Below are positions 7,740 to 16,324 of a DNA stretch of 64,000 nucleotides, one piece after another. A program made the position numbers and the translations under genes. The notes under the pieces were generated by a model, which saw only the letters and a program-made list of their open reading frames with translations, was not told the DNA's origin and searched no databases. The stretch lies in the NCBI RefSeq assembly GCF_000373365.1, contig NZ_KB891148.1, forward strand, positions 1 to 64,000, in the 5' to 3' direction. Each line of letters opens with the position of its first letter. Within the stretch, counting starts at the first letter, position 1. Source of the DNA: Parafrankia discariae. Its GTDB lineage: Bacteria; Actinomycetota; Actinomycetes; Frankiales; Frankiaceae.

Positions 7740-9190
7740 CGGGTCAGGGCATGGCGGGCGGTCCGCAGCAGGGCCGCGGGGGTGAGCAGGATCGTCGGAG
7801 GGTCGACGAGGTTGACCACACGGATCAGGTTGCGGGCGAGGACGGGGTCGGAGCGGGTCGCCGCCTGGACCCGGGGGATGTAGGCGTTGGTGATCCTGGT
7901 CCGGGGCCCGCGGCGGCCCTCGACCTCGCGGTAGCGCAGGTCGGAGTCGGTGGCGATCGACCAGGCCCGCGAGGTCGGCTGGGCGGCCGCGGCGAAGTAC
8001 CGGGCGGCGAGGTTGTCCAGGCCGCCCGAGCGCAGGCATCCGCGCAGTTCCAGGGCCTGCTGCGCGGCGACGGTCATGCCCTGCGCGTAGAGCGGGTTGA
8101 GGGTGCACAGGGCGTCGCCGATCGCGACGAAACCGGCCGCCGGGGAACGCAGCAGGTCGTAGCGCAGCCGCCGCGACGCCCGGAACCGGTAGCGGACCGG
8201 GTCGTCGAGCGGCTCGGCGCCCTGGATGAGGCGGTGGATGTCGGGGGCGGGCAGGGAGGCCGCGAAGCGTTCGTAGCCGGGAGCGTCGACCGGTGGGTGG
8301 TCGCCGAGCATGCCGGCGAGGGTCACGATCCAGCGGTCGCCCTCCTGCGCGACGGCGCCACCGCCGCGGGTGCCGGGCAGCGTCGAGATGATGACGCCGA
8401 GGTCGCCACCGAGATCCGTGGGCCGGCGGCGGTAGGTGCGGGAGGCGTAGGCGAGGTCGACGCCGACAGTCTCCGCCCGCGGGACGTCGAAGCCCAGGTC
8501 GGTGAGCCACTCCACGGCGCGGGACCCGCGCCCGGTGGCGTCGACGACGAGGTCGGCCTCGAGGGCGCGGGCCGGGGTGTCCCCGGCGAGCGGCTCGACC
8601 CGCACCCCGGCGACGCGCCCCCCCACAGCCCGCCCCCGGACAGCGCCGTCCCGCGCGGCCGGCTCGGCGTCCCGGACGAGGCCGACCGCGCGGAGTTCGG
8701 GGAGCCACCGGATCCGGTCGTGGCCGAGCGTCGCGGCTCGCAGCGCCGCCTCCAGGGCCGGCCGGCTGGCGAGTACCGAGGTGAGGCCGGTCGGCACCGG
8801 GGTGACGCGGGCGCCGTCGAAGTACCAGCGGGTGCCGACGAGGGTCTCCGCCGTCGGCACCCCGTCGGCGGCGATCTTGGCGGTGAAGTCCGGGTAGAGC
8901 TCGTCGAGGATCTGGCGGCCCCGTTCCATCAGGGCGTGCAGGTGCCGGCCCTGCGCCGCCCCGCCGCGGGCGCCGCCGGTCCCGGTGGCGGTGGGGGTGG
9001 CCGTGGCGGTGACGTCGTCGCGGTCGATGATCGTCACCTGGCCGACGTGCTCGGCCAGTACCCGGGCCGCCAGCAGGCCCGCGACGCTGGCACCGAGCAC
9101 GACGGCGTGCCCCCGCCTGCCCGGGCCCGCTCCCCCGCCGGCCGTCCCGCCGCCGGCCCCGGGCACGCTTCCGCCGCCGGGCGCGGTCAC
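7724..9190 (-). CDS. FAD-dependent oxidoreductase (epoxidase/monooxygenase-like)
   Basis: A 488-residue flavoprotein. The GTG start overlaps the stop of the upstream diiron gene (GTGA), so it is the last gene of the leftward operon. A Rossmann FAD-binding motif, VVLGASVAGLLAARVLAEH, lies near the N-terminus after a Gly/Ala/Pro-rich leader. VVDATGRGSRAVEWL (about 250) and GFVAIGDALCTLNPLYAQGM (about 380), the second FAD motif, are also present. This layout fits class A flavin monooxygenases and polyether/lipid epoxidase-like enzymes. It probably oxygenates or desaturates a lipid made by this operon; the substrate is inferred from context only. No membrane segment is obvious. Confidence 0.82.
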   Translation of the reverse strand: MTAPGGGSVPGAGGGTAGGGAGPGRRGHAVVLGASVAGLLAARVLAEHVGQVTIIDRDDVTATATPTATGTGGARGGAAQGRHLHALMERGRQILDELYPDFTAKIAADGVPTAETLVGTRWYFDGARVTPVPTGLTSVLASRPALEAALRAATLGHDRIRWLPELRAVGLVRDAEPAARDGAVRGRAVGGRVAGVRVEPLAGDTPARALEADLVVDATGRGSRAVEWLTDLGFDVPRAETVGVDLAYASRTYRRRPTDLGGDLGVIISTLPGTRGGGAVAQEGDRWIVTLAGMLGDHPPVDAPGYERFAASLPAPDIHRLIQGAEPLDDPVRYRFRASRRLRYDLLRSPAAGFVAIGDALCTLNPLYAQGMTVAAQQALELRGCLRSGGLDNLAARYFAAAAQPTSRAWSIATDSDLRYREVEGRRGPRTRITNAYIPRVQAATRSDPVLARNLIRVVNLVDPPTILLTPAALLRTARHALTRHGQS

Positions 9191-10146
9191 GCCGAGGCCG
9201 CGGCCGGTGGCGCCGCCGCGGGGGTGGCGGGTGGGGGCGGGGCGGCCGTGCGGCAGGCCGCCACGAAGCGGTTCAGCTCGTCGACCCGGTCGGAGGGGGC
9301 GTCGACGGCGCGGTTCACGATCCGGATCAGGTGCTCGTAGGCGTCGGTGTGGTCGTAGCGGGCCGCGTCGGCGATCCGCAGTGCCCAGCGCCAGTAGCCG
9401 CGCATCGTGTCCGCCAGCGGCATCCGGAAGCGGGCGATCACGTCCCGGATCGGTTCGACCACCGCGTCGCCGTACACCCGCAGGTACCGCTCCAGGATGT
9501 CGGCCATGAACGCGAAGTGGCGGGCCTCGTCCCGGCTGAGCCGGTTGAGCAGCTCGGCGAGCACCGGGTCCCCGACGACCGCGCGCAGCTGCTGGTAGTA
9601 GATCTGGGTGGCCTTCTCCTGCACGAGCGCGTAGGCGAACAGCGCCACCGACTCGTCGTGCGGGAGCTCGAAGGGCTTGCGGCCCTCGGCGGCGAGCTCG
9701 CGGCGCAGCTCGTCGGGACGGGCGATGCCCGAGTCGGTCTGGTAGCGGAACAGGGCGCGGGCGTGGCTGTCCTCCTCGACCGCCCAGCGGACGGTGAAGT
9801 GGTACAGCTCGCGGTGGTGGGCGAAGTCCTCCGGGCTGACCTCGTCGGTCAGCGGGAACCGCCGGGTGTAGACGGCGAAGTAGCCCGGTAGGTGATCCTC
9901 GATCAGGGTGATGAAGCGGACGGCGGAACGCTGGCCGTCGGTGAGCCGGCCGGCGTCGGCCGCGGCCCAGTCGACGGCGGTCTCGACGTCCCAGCGACGC
10001 TCGGCGGCGCCGGCGCGGTGGAAGTCGGTCACGGCCTCGGCCAGGTCGCCCGCGGGCAGGAAGGGCCCGTCTACCGGGCCGCGCAGCACGGGGGCCCGGG
10101 TGGCCGTGGTGGTCGTGGTGGTCCCAGTAGTCGTGGTGGTCATCAT
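9187..10146 (-). CDS. Ferritin-like diiron enzyme, acyl-ACP desaturase-like
   Basis: A 319-residue helical protein with two diiron half-sites: Glu in ITLIEDH, ExxH in VEEDSHARALF, Glu in VQEKATQIYY, and ExxH in SRDEARHFAF. This spacing is that of soluble acyl-ACP desaturases and related carboxylate-bridged diiron oxidases. The N-terminus is a Thr-rich low-complexity run and the C-terminus is Ala/Pro-rich. Either ATG at 10146 or 10143 could start it. It lies between a methyltransferase and a flavin oxidoreductase and is coupled to the latter. Likely role: O2-dependent desaturation or other oxidation of an acyl chain carried on the operon's ACP. N-oxygenase or decarboxylase activity remains possible, because the fold is shared. 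Confidence 0.78.
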   Translation of the reverse strand: MMTTTTTGTTTTTTATRAPVLRGPVDGPFLPAGDLAEAVTDFHRAGAAERRWDVETAVDWAAADAGRLTDGQRSAVRFITLIEDHLPGYFAVYTRRFPLTDEVSPEDFAHHRELYHFTVRWAVEEDSHARALFRYQTDSGIARPDELRRELAAEGRKPFELPHDESVALFAYALVQEKATQIYYQQLRAVVGDPVLAELLNRLSRDEARHFAFMADILERYLRVYGDAVVEPIRDVIARFRMPLADTMRGYWRWALRIADAARYDHTDAYEHLIRIVNRAVDAPSDRVDELNRFVAACRTAAPPPPATPAAAPPAAASA

Positions 10147-10163
10147 TCGTCTCCCGCGGCTCG

Positions 10164-11048
10164 TCAGCGCGACTTCTGGCAGACCAGCGCGTAGTGCTTC
10201 GTGGTGAAGCCCCAGCCGGCGTTGGCGACCTGGAGGTATCGGGTGAGGGTGGCCGCCAGGCCGGGGGTGATCGCGTCGAGCCGGTCGGCCCGGTCGGCAA
10301 CGTTGACCAGCCAGTCCTCGATGGTGCGGCGGTAGTCCTCGGTCAGGTCGTCCACGGAGATGATCGAGAACCCGGCGTCCTCGGCGGCGCGGACCAGCTC
10401 GGACAGTGGGCGCATGTCCCCCCAGCCGAAGATCGAGTCGCGGACGAACTCGGTGCCGCCGCGCCGGTCGAACTCCGTGTGCGCGGCCGCGTTGCGGAAG
10501 CAGGACTCGGAGACGTACAGCCGCCCGTTGCGGCGCAGCGCCGCCCGCGCCCGGCGGAACACCAGGTCGAGGTCGGGCATGTGCACGATGGACCCGAGCA
10601 GCGACACCGCGTCGAACGACGCCGGTTCGACGTCGAGGGTCTCGAAGTGGCCCTGGCGGGTCTCGACCAGCTCGGCGACGCCCAGCTCGGCGGCCCGGGC
10701 GGCGATGTAGGCGTGCTGGCGGCCGGCCGGGCTGATCCCGACGGCGCGGCAGCCGAGCTCGCCGGCCAGGTACAGCACGACCGAGCCCCAGCCGCAGCCC
10801 ACATCGAGGGTCCGCTCGCCGCCGCGCAGCCCGAGCCGGTCGGCGACGAAACGCAGCTTGGCGAGCTGGGCGTCCTCCAGCGTCAGACCCTCGGAGCGGT
10901 AGAGACCGCTGGAGTACTTGCGGCGCGGGTCCAGGAACAGGCCGAAGATCTCCGGGTCGAGGTCGTAGTGCTGGTTCGTGTCCGCGACCCCGGCCGCGGC
11001 TGTCCCGGTCCTCGCCGGGCCGGCCGGGGTGGTGGCGGTGACTGTCAT
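10164..11048 (-). CDS. SAM-dependent methyltransferase, cyclopropane-fatty-acid-synthase-like
   Basis: A 294-residue methyltransferase of the CFA/mycolic acid cyclopropane synthase group. NQHYDLDPEIFGLFLD and KYSSGLYRS are the N-terminal lipid-binding signatures, and TLDVGCGWGSVVLYLA is SAM motif I (about residues 80-95). ISPAGRQHAYIAARAAELG and the GRLYVSESCFRN region are also typical. Enzymes of this group methylate or cyclopropanate double bonds of lipids; some homologues methylate small molecules. Its ATG overlaps the stop of the ACP gene (ATGA), so a chain on the ACP, once desaturated by the diiron enzymes, is a plausible substrate. That order is inference. Confidence 0.82.
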   Translation of the reverse strand: MTVTATTPAGPARTGTAAAGVADTNQHYDLDPEIFGLFLDPRRKYSSGLYRSEGLTLEDAQLAKLRFVADRLGLRGGERTLDVGCGWGSVVLYLAGELGCRAVGISPAGRQHAYIAARAAELGVAELVETRQGHFETLDVEPASFDAVSLLGSIVHMPDLDLVFRRARAALRRNGRLYVSESCFRNAAAHTEFDRRGGTEFVRDSIFGWGDMRPLSELVRAAEDAGFSIISVDDLTEDYRRTIEDWLVNVADRADRLDAITPGLAATLTRYLQVANAGWGFTTKHYALVCQKSR

Positions 11049-11308
11049 GCCGCCGCGCCCTCGGCCAGCGCCCGCTCGACGACGTCGGTCACCTCACGGA
11101 CGGTGGTCACCGTGAAGACGTCCTCGTCGTCGAGCTCGATGTCGTAGGCCCGCTCGATACGGGCGATCATGCGCAGCACCTTCACCGAGTCGGCGCCGGC
11201 GACGGTGCGCAGGTCGAGGTCGGGGTCGATGGCGTCCGCGGTGGTCGCCAGCTCGGTGGCGACGATCTGGGTGACGGTGACGAGCACCGGCTCGGCGGTC
11301 GTGGACAT
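11045..11308 (-). CDS. Acyl carrier protein (stand-alone)
   Basis: An 87-residue acidic ACP. The phosphopantetheine attachment site is GADSVKVL with Ser41, and the surrounding helix-loop pattern is that of discrete type II carriers. The gene overlaps both neighbours (TGATG with the thioesterase gene before it, ATGA with the methyltransferase after it). It thus sits in the middle of a coupled operon with an acyl-AMP ligase and two diiron enzymes. It probably carries the acyl chain on which those enzymes act. No phosphopantetheinyl transferase gene was found in the window. Confidence 0.88.
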   Translation of the reverse strand: MSTTAEPVLVTVTQIVATELATTADAIDPDLDLRTVAGADSVKVLRMIARIERAYDIELDDEDVFTVTTVREVTDVVERALAEGAAA

Positions 11309-11964
11309 CAGGACTCCTCGGAGGCGGTCGCGGGAAGGGAGGTCGTCGCGGGAACGGCGGCGGTCGCGGGAACGGAGGTCGTCGCGGGAACGGCGGCGAG
11401 GGTCGACGTACGCAGGACGTCCGCCAGCAGGCCGGCATCGCCGTCGCTGAGCGTGATGCGGTCACGGGCCGCCTCGAGGGCGACCGGGCGGTAGGTGGCG
11501 CGGGCGGTGGCGACGACCCCGCCGGTCGCGTCGAGGATGTCCGCCTCGGCGTTGATCAGGCCGGTGTCCCCGGTGCTGACGATCCGCGCCCGGCACTCGT
11601 GCGGGGCGCCGACCGGAATCGGCGCCAGGTAGCGCAGCCGCATGGCGGTGGTGAACGCCGGCGTCCCGGTGCGCAGCACGATGAGGTTGCCCATCGTCTC
11701 GTCGCAGATCACCCCGGCCAGGCCGCCGTGCACGACGCCCGGGTACGACTCGTGCGCGGAACCCAGCCGGAAGACGGTGCCGAGCCCGTCCGGGAGCACC
11801 CGGAACCGCAGCTGCAGGCCCGTGGCGTTGTGCGGGGAGCAGCCGAAGCACTGGTAGTCGTCCAGGACGGCCCACGGGGTGACCATGAGCTCCTGCTCGC
11901 CGGCGGACGCCCCGGGCTCAGCGACGGTCGTCGGTTCGACGGTGGTCGTCGGCTCGGCGGTCAT
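11308..11964 (-). CDS. PaaI-like hotdog thioesterase with repetitive tail
   Basis: A 218-residue protein with a hotdog thioesterase core (about residues 30-170). CFGCSPHNATGLQLRF and YPGVVHGGLAGVICDETMG carry the VHGG and acidic catalytic-helix pattern of PaaI/THEM-type thioesterases. The last ~30 residues are a Val-Pro-Ala-Thr repeat (about 11310-11400) made by tandem DNA repeats and are probably dispensable. Its ATG overlaps the stop of the diiron gene upstream (ATGA), and its own stop overlaps the ACP start. Probable role: release or proofreading of acyl groups from the ACP or CoA. The substrate is not known. Confidence 0.8.
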   Translation of the reverse strand: MTAEPTTTVEPTTVAEPGASAGEQELMVTPWAVLDDYQCFGCSPHNATGLQLRFRVLPDGLGTVFRLGSAHESYPGVVHGGLAGVICDETMGNLIVLRTGTPAFTTAMRLRYLAPIPVGAPHECRARIVSTGDTGLINAEADILDATGGVVATARATYRPVALEAARDRITLSDGDAGLLADVLRTSTLAAVPATTSVPATAAVPATTSLPATASEES

Positions 11965-12749
11965 CCAAGGACCTCGGCGAGGTTGCGGCGGACCCGGGCG
12001 TTGGTGGTCAGGTCCAGGCCGGTCAGCGCGCCGAAGGCCCGCCGGATCTTGTCCTGCAGATGGGCCAGCTCGCCCTCCGTCGCCACCTGGGTGAGGAAGT
12101 AGGTGAACCCGGTGTCAATGGTGTCGTGGTCCTGCAGAGCCTCCAGCTCGCCCTTGAACACGCCCACCGGGTGCTTGATGCGCTGCTCGGCGGTGTAGAT
12201 GAACAGCGTCTCCAGCACGGAGGCGAGCTCGTCGGGGTGATCGGCCAGCCGGCGCCGCGTGTAGTGGATGAACTCGCGGGCGTGCGCGGCCTCGTCCAGG
12301 CTCGCCTTCGTCATGATCGCGGCCAGCACCGGCTCCTGCACCCAGGCGGCGACCGCGCGGTAGACGTGGTTGACCGTCAGCTCGGAGATGATGTTCGTCG
12401 CCAGGGTGGCCGCCGGGGTGGTGCCCGGCGCGTAGGGCTCCCGCATCGCGGCGACCGCGCCCGGCGCCACCTGGGCGTCGATCTGGTCCAGCCAGGCCCG
12501 GAACGCGAAGTGGTGCTGGAGCTCCTGGGAGCCCCACAGCGCGATGAACGCGGAGAAGTCGTAGTCGTCGACGAACTCGTCGAAGAAGCCGTGCTGGGCG
12601 GCGATCGAGTTCGCCTCGCCCATCACCGCGCCGCGCGCGATCCGGACGTACTCGGGGCGGACCAGTTCGGGCCGCACCTCGTCGAAGGGGATGTCGGCGA
12701 GCCGCCACACGTGGCGCTCGTATCGGCGGAAGACGTCGTAGCTGTGCAT
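11961..12749 (-). CDS. Second ferritin-like diiron enzyme (desaturase/oxygenase-like)
   Basis: A 262-residue protein. The ATG at 12749 follows a GGTGGAGG ribosome-binding site; the frame is open further upstream, but that part overlaps the ligase gene. Four helices carry diiron ligands: Glu in GEANSIAAQHG, ExxH in SQELQHHFAF, Glu in ISELTVNHVY, and ExxH in DEAAHAREF. It is related in fold to the diiron gene at 9187 but clearly diverged, so the operon has two non-identical diiron oxidases. Likely function is acyl-chain desaturation, hydroxylation or a second dehydrogenation on the ACP-bound substrate. Exact chemistry cannot be read from sequence. Confidence 0.74.
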   Translation of the reverse strand: MHSYDVFRRYERHVWRLADIPFDEVRPELVRPEYVRIARGAVMGEANSIAAQHGFFDEFVDDYDFSAFIALWGSQELQHHFAFRAWLDQIDAQVAPGAVAAMREPYAPGTTPAATLATNIISELTVNHVYRAVAAWVQEPVLAAIMTKASLDEAAHAREFIHYTRRRLADHPDELASVLETLFIYTAEQRIKHPVGVFKGELEALQDHDTIDTGFTYFLTQVATEGELAHLQDKIRRAFGALTGLDLTTNARVRRNLAEVLG

Positions 12750-12783
12750 GGGCCTCCACCTGCCTGGGAAACGGGCCTGGGAC

Positions 12784-14643
12784 TCAGGTCGGTACGCACG
12801 CCGCGCGCGCGGCGAGGCGCTGGAACTTCCCACTGGACGTCCGCGGCAGCGCGTCGGGCCCGACGAGGCCGACGGTGACCTCGGCGAGGCCGACCGCGGC
12901 GGTCACCGCCACCCGGATCGCGGTGGCCAGGGCCGCGCGCCCGGCGTCGTCGGTCAGCGGGGTCTCGGCGAGGACGGCCATCGTCTCGGTGCCCTCGGGG
13001 GTGCGGTCGGCGTAGGCGACGCAGCGGCGGCGGTGCACCCCGGGGACGTCCCGGGCGGCCTCCTCGGCGTCGTGCGGGTAGTAGTTCACCCCGCGGACGA
13101 TCACCATCTCCTTGTCCCGGCCGGTGACGAACAGCTCGCCGTCGCGCAGCAGGCCGAGGTCGCCGGTGCGCAGCCAGCCGTCCGCGGTGAACGCGCCGGC
13201 CGGCTGCGCCCCGGTGTCGGTCAGGTAGCCGCCCGTCACCGCGTCGCCGCTGATCTGGATCTCGCCGACCTGGTCGTCGGCGAGCACACCGGTGCCGTCC
13301 CGGCCGCCGATCCGCACCCGCATGGCGCGCACCGGCCGGCCCACCCCGGCCAGCCCGCGGGCGGACGGCGCGCCGGCCGGCACGTCCCGCGCGACGCCGT
13401 CGCGGGCGAGCAGGTCACGGTCGACCCAGCGGTGCACCGGGGCGCGGCCCAGCGGCGGGAAGGTGACCGCCAGCGTGGCCTCGGCCATCCCGTAGACGGG
13501 CATCAGCGCCGCCGGCGGGAAGCCGGCCGGGGTGAAGATGGCGAGGAAGCGCTCGACCGAGGCGGGCTCGACCGGCTCAGCGCCGTTGAAGGCGACCCGC
13601 CAGCCGCTCAGGTCCAGGCCGGCCTCCCGCGGCGCCGGGACGGCCTCCGCCAGGTGGTCGTAGGCGAAGTTCGGCATGGGCGCGACGCTTCCGCCACGGC
13701 CGAGGAAGTCGGCCAGCCAGCCGGCCGGGTCCTTCACGAAGGCGGCCGGCGACCAGACGGTCATCGGCATGCCGGCGAAGATGCCGGCGAGCGTGCCGAA
13801 CAGACCCATGTCGTGGAACAGCGGCAGCCAGATGCCACCGCCGTCGGCCTCGGTCAGCGCGACACCGTCGATGATCGCGGCCAGCCCGGCGAGGATGTTG
13901 CGGTGCGTCAACACGACCCCCTTGGGGGCGGCGGTGCTGCCGGAGGTGAACTGGACCAGCGCGGCCTCGTCGGGGGACACGTCCGCCGCCGGGCCGGCCG
14001 GGGCGGTGCCGGCTGGAGCGGTGCCGGCCGGAGCGGTGCCGGCTGGAGCGGTGCCGGCCGGAGCCGGGCCGCCGTCGGTGTCCGGCGCCGTGAGGTCGGC
14101 GACCCGGACGAGGCGGACGCCGTCGAAGGCCCCGGCGAAGCGGTCGGCCATCCGGGCCGTCCGGCCACCGACCAGCACGAGCCGGATCCCGGCGACGGCC
14201 ACCGCGCGGGCCAGCCGGGCGGCGTAGCCGGGCAGGTCACGGGTGGAGGCGGGCAGCGGCAGGGGGCACGCGGCGGCCCCCGCCCGGCTCACCCCGGCCA
14301 GGGCGACCAGGAAGTCGGGCGCGTTGTCGCTGAGCACGCCGACCCGGTCACCGGCGACGACCCCGACCCCGGTGCCGGTGCCGGTCAGGGCAGCCGCCAG
14401 GACGTCCGCGCGGGCGACGAGCTCGCCCAGCGTCAGCGACGCCCCGGCGGAGGGGAAGTCGAGGGGCAGCCCGGGATGGCGGGCCGCGACCGCGGCCAGG
14501 CCGCCGTGCAGGGTGCCCGCCGCCAGCGCGACGGCGGCCGTCGAGCACACGGGCAGGTCACCGGCGGGCGGGGAGACGGCAGGCGGGGAGACGGGGACGG
14601 CGCGGGGCACGGGGATCGCCACCTCCGCCGGAGCGTCGTGCAT
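12784..14643 (-). CDS. Fatty acyl-AMP ligase-like adenylating enzyme
   Basis: A 619-residue ANL-superfamily enzyme and the first gene of the leftward operon. Motifs: VQFTSGSTAAPKGVVLTHRN (P-loop), WLPLFHDMGLFG (a segment typical of FAAL enzymes), VYGMAEATLAVTFPP, RTGDLG, and GRDKEMVIVRGVNYYP near the C-terminus with the catalytic lysine in TSSGKFQR. FAALs adenylate fatty acids and load them on carrier proteins rather than CoA, and the stand-alone ACP four genes on is the obvious partner. An Ala-Pro-Ala-Gly-Thr repeat of about five units (DNA 13991-14065) interrupts the N-domain. It is transcribed divergently from the P450 at 14924, with a 280-bp shared promoter region. Confidence 0.86.
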   Translation of the reverse strand: MHDAPAEVAIPVPRAVPVSPPAVSPPAGDLPVCSTAAVALAAGTLHGGLAAVAARHPGLPLDFPSAGASLTLGELVARADVLAAALTGTGTGVGVVAGDRVGVLSDNAPDFLVALAGVSRAGAAACPLPLPASTRDLPGYAARLARAVAVAGIRLVLVGGRTARMADRFAGAFDGVRLVRVADLTAPDTDGGPAPAGTAPAGTAPAGTAPAGTAPAGPAADVSPDEAALVQFTSGSTAAPKGVVLTHRNILAGLAAIIDGVALTEADGGGIWLPLFHDMGLFGTLAGIFAGMPMTVWSPAAFVKDPAGWLADFLGRGGSVAPMPNFAYDHLAEAVPAPREAGLDLSGWRVAFNGAEPVEPASVERFLAIFTPAGFPPAALMPVYGMAEATLAVTFPPLGRAPVHRWVDRDLLARDGVARDVPAGAPSARGLAGVGRPVRAMRVRIGGRDGTGVLADDQVGEIQISGDAVTGGYLTDTGAQPAGAFTADGWLRTGDLGLLRDGELFVTGRDKEMVIVRGVNYYPHDAEEAARDVPGVHRRRCVAYADRTPEGTETMAVLAETPLTDDAGRAALATAIRVAVTAAVGLAEVTVGLVGPDALPRTSSGKFQRLAARAACVPT

Positions 14644-14885
14644 CGTGGGCCCTCCATCTGCATCCGGCCGACCGGCTCACAGCGGCGCGCGGCGCGCTCG
14701 GCGCCGGTCCCGCCCGACACATTCGTGCCGCCGTTCACCGGCGGCGGTTCGTCCACACATTTCCGCGAGAATGCTTGCGCCGCCGCCCGGCGCCGTCAAA
14801 CACGGATACCGGGCCGCTATTGATCCATCGGGGGCGTTAATCGTCCCGCCGGGGAACGGAAGGAAAGCGGACGATACATCGAGGC

Positions 14886-14899
14886 GTTATCGCGGTAAC
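14886..14899. promoter_or_regulatory. Near-palindrome GTTATCGCGGTAAC before the P450
   Basis: A 14-bp imperfect palindrome with GTTA/TAAC arms around a CGCG centre, 25 bp before the P450 ATG. The CGGTAAC half recurs in the perfect inverted repeat before the LysR gene (16267-16297). It is a possible shared regulator-binding site; no binding data. Confidence 0.35.
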
Positions 14900-14923
14900 A
14901 ACCGTGCGGCAATGGGAGAATCG

Positions 14924-16195
14924 ATGACCACGTCCACCGCCGTCCCGGCGGCCGGCACCGGATCATCCGGACCGACCGGCGAGGAGTCGACCGCACTGCT
15001 GGCCGAACTGTTCGACCCGGCGACCAGACCCGACCCCTACCCCGTCTACAGCCGGCTGCGCGAGGCGGGCGCGCTGCACACGACTCCGTTCGGGCTGCCC
15101 GTCGCGACCCGGCACGCCGACTGCGTGGCCGTCCTGGCGAACCAGGACTGGGGGCACGACCTGGAAGCGCACCAGATGCACCCGACGCTGCCGGCGGAGT
15201 CGTTCCCCACCACGTTCCTGTGGATGGAACCGCCGGACCACACCCGGCTGCGCGGCCTGGTCAGCAAGGGCTTCACCCCGCGCAGCGTGCAGCTGCTGCG
15301 GCCGCGGATCACCGCGCTGGTCGACGAGCTCCTCGACAACGCGCTCGCCGCCGGTGAGTTCGACCTCGTCGAGACGATCGCCTACCCGCTGCCGCTGACG
15401 GTCATCTGCGAGATCCTCGGCGTGCCCGCCGCCGACCACCCGGCCGTCCAGGTCTGGTCGCAGGCGCTGGCCCGGGCGTTCGACCCCGACGCGCTGATGT
15501 CACCGGAGGCCCTCGCGGAGCGCAACCGGGCCATCCCCGAGTTCCTGGAGTACTTCGGCGCGCTGGTCGAGCGGCACCGGCACGAGCCCGGCGACAACCT
15601 GATCTCCGCGCTGGCCCAGGTCGAGGATGCCGGTGACCGGCTCACCGCCGACGAGCTGCTCGGCACCTGCGTCACACTGATCATCGCCGGCCACGAGACG
15701 ACGGTGAACCTGGTCGGCAACGGGATGCTCGCGCTGCTGCGCAACCCCGACCAGCTCGCCCTGCTGCGCGCCGAGCCCGAGCTGATCGGGCCGGCCGTCG
15801 AGGAGCTGCTGCGCTACGACTCGCCGATTCACCTCAACACCCGCGCGGCGAAGCGGGAGCTCGAGGTGGCCGGGCGGCTGTTCGCGCCCGGCGAGGGCGT
15901 CGTCGCGCTGATCGCCTGCGCGAACCGGGACCCGCGGGCCTACCCCGACCCGGACCGGCTCGACCTGCGGCGGTTCACCTCGTCGGCGGGCGGCCCGCCG
16001 GCCCGGCACCTGTCGTTCAGCCTCGGCCACCACTACTGCCTCGGCGCGCCGCTGGCGCTGCTCGAGATGGAGCTGCTGCTCGCCGGGTTCATCCGTCGGG
16101 TCAGCGAGGCCGAGATCACCGACAACAACCCGCCCTACAAGCCGAACCTGCTGATCAGGGGGCTGGCCGAGCTGCCCGTGCGGTTCCGCGGCTGA
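14924..16195 (+). CDS. Cytochrome P450 (first of four)
   Basis: A 423-residue soluble bacterial P450. The I-helix oxygen-binding motif is IIAGHETTVN, the K-helix is ELLR, and the heme loop is FSLGHHYCLG with Cys372 as thiolate ligand. WMEPPDHTRLRGLV is the usual C-helix signature. The ATG at 14924 follows a GGGAGA site; an ATG at 14912 is also in frame. It requires ferredoxin and reductase, for which candidates lie at 54172 and 46964. It is strongly similar to the P450 at 49291, and the LysR gene downstream is likewise paralogous to the one at 48004. Likely function is hydroxylation or epoxidation of the cluster's lipid product. Confidence 0.92.
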   Translation: MTTSTAVPAAGTGSSGPTGEESTALLAELFDPATRPDPYPVYSRLREAGALHTTPFGLPVATRHADCVAVLANQDWGHDLEAHQMHPTLPAESFPTTFLWMEPPDHTRLRGLVSKGFTPRSVQLLRPRITALVDELLDNALAAGEFDLVETIAYPLPLTVICEILGVPAADHPAVQVWSQALARAFDPDALMSPEALAERNRAIPEFLEYFGALVERHRHEPGDNLISALAQVEDAGDRLTADELLGTCVTLIIAGHETTVNLVGNGMLALLRNPDQLALLRAEPELIGPAVEELLRYDSPIHLNTRAAKRELEVAGRLFAPGEGVVALIACANRDPRAYPDPDRLDLRRFTSSAGGPPARHLSFSLGHHYCLGAPLALLEMELLLAGFIRRVSEAEITDNNPPYKPNLLIRGLAELPVRFRG

Positions 16196-16266
16196 CCGTC
16201 CCGGCGCACCGCCCGGCATGATCCGGGGCAACATGCCATATTCCCGTTCCGCCGTCCACACATGCG

Positions 16267-16297
16267 CGTTACCGGCGGTTAGCGCCCACCGGTAACG
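16267..16297. promoter_or_regulatory. 9-bp perfect inverted repeat upstream of LysR gene
   Basis: CGTTACCGG (16267-16275) and CCGGTAACG (16289-16297) are perfect inverted arms with a 13-bp spacer, 28 bp before the GTG of the LysR gene. The spacing fits a dimeric regulator site. Autoregulation by the adjacent LysR is the natural guess. Confidence 0.5.
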
Positions 16298-16324
16298 TGA
16301 GCCACGCCCAGTGGGAGGTCGGCG

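Noticed and set aside
12748-14823. 691-residue plus-strand frame opposite the acyl-AMP ligase
   Set aside because: All ligase motifs are on the minus strand; the plus reading is Gly/Arg/Val low complexity.
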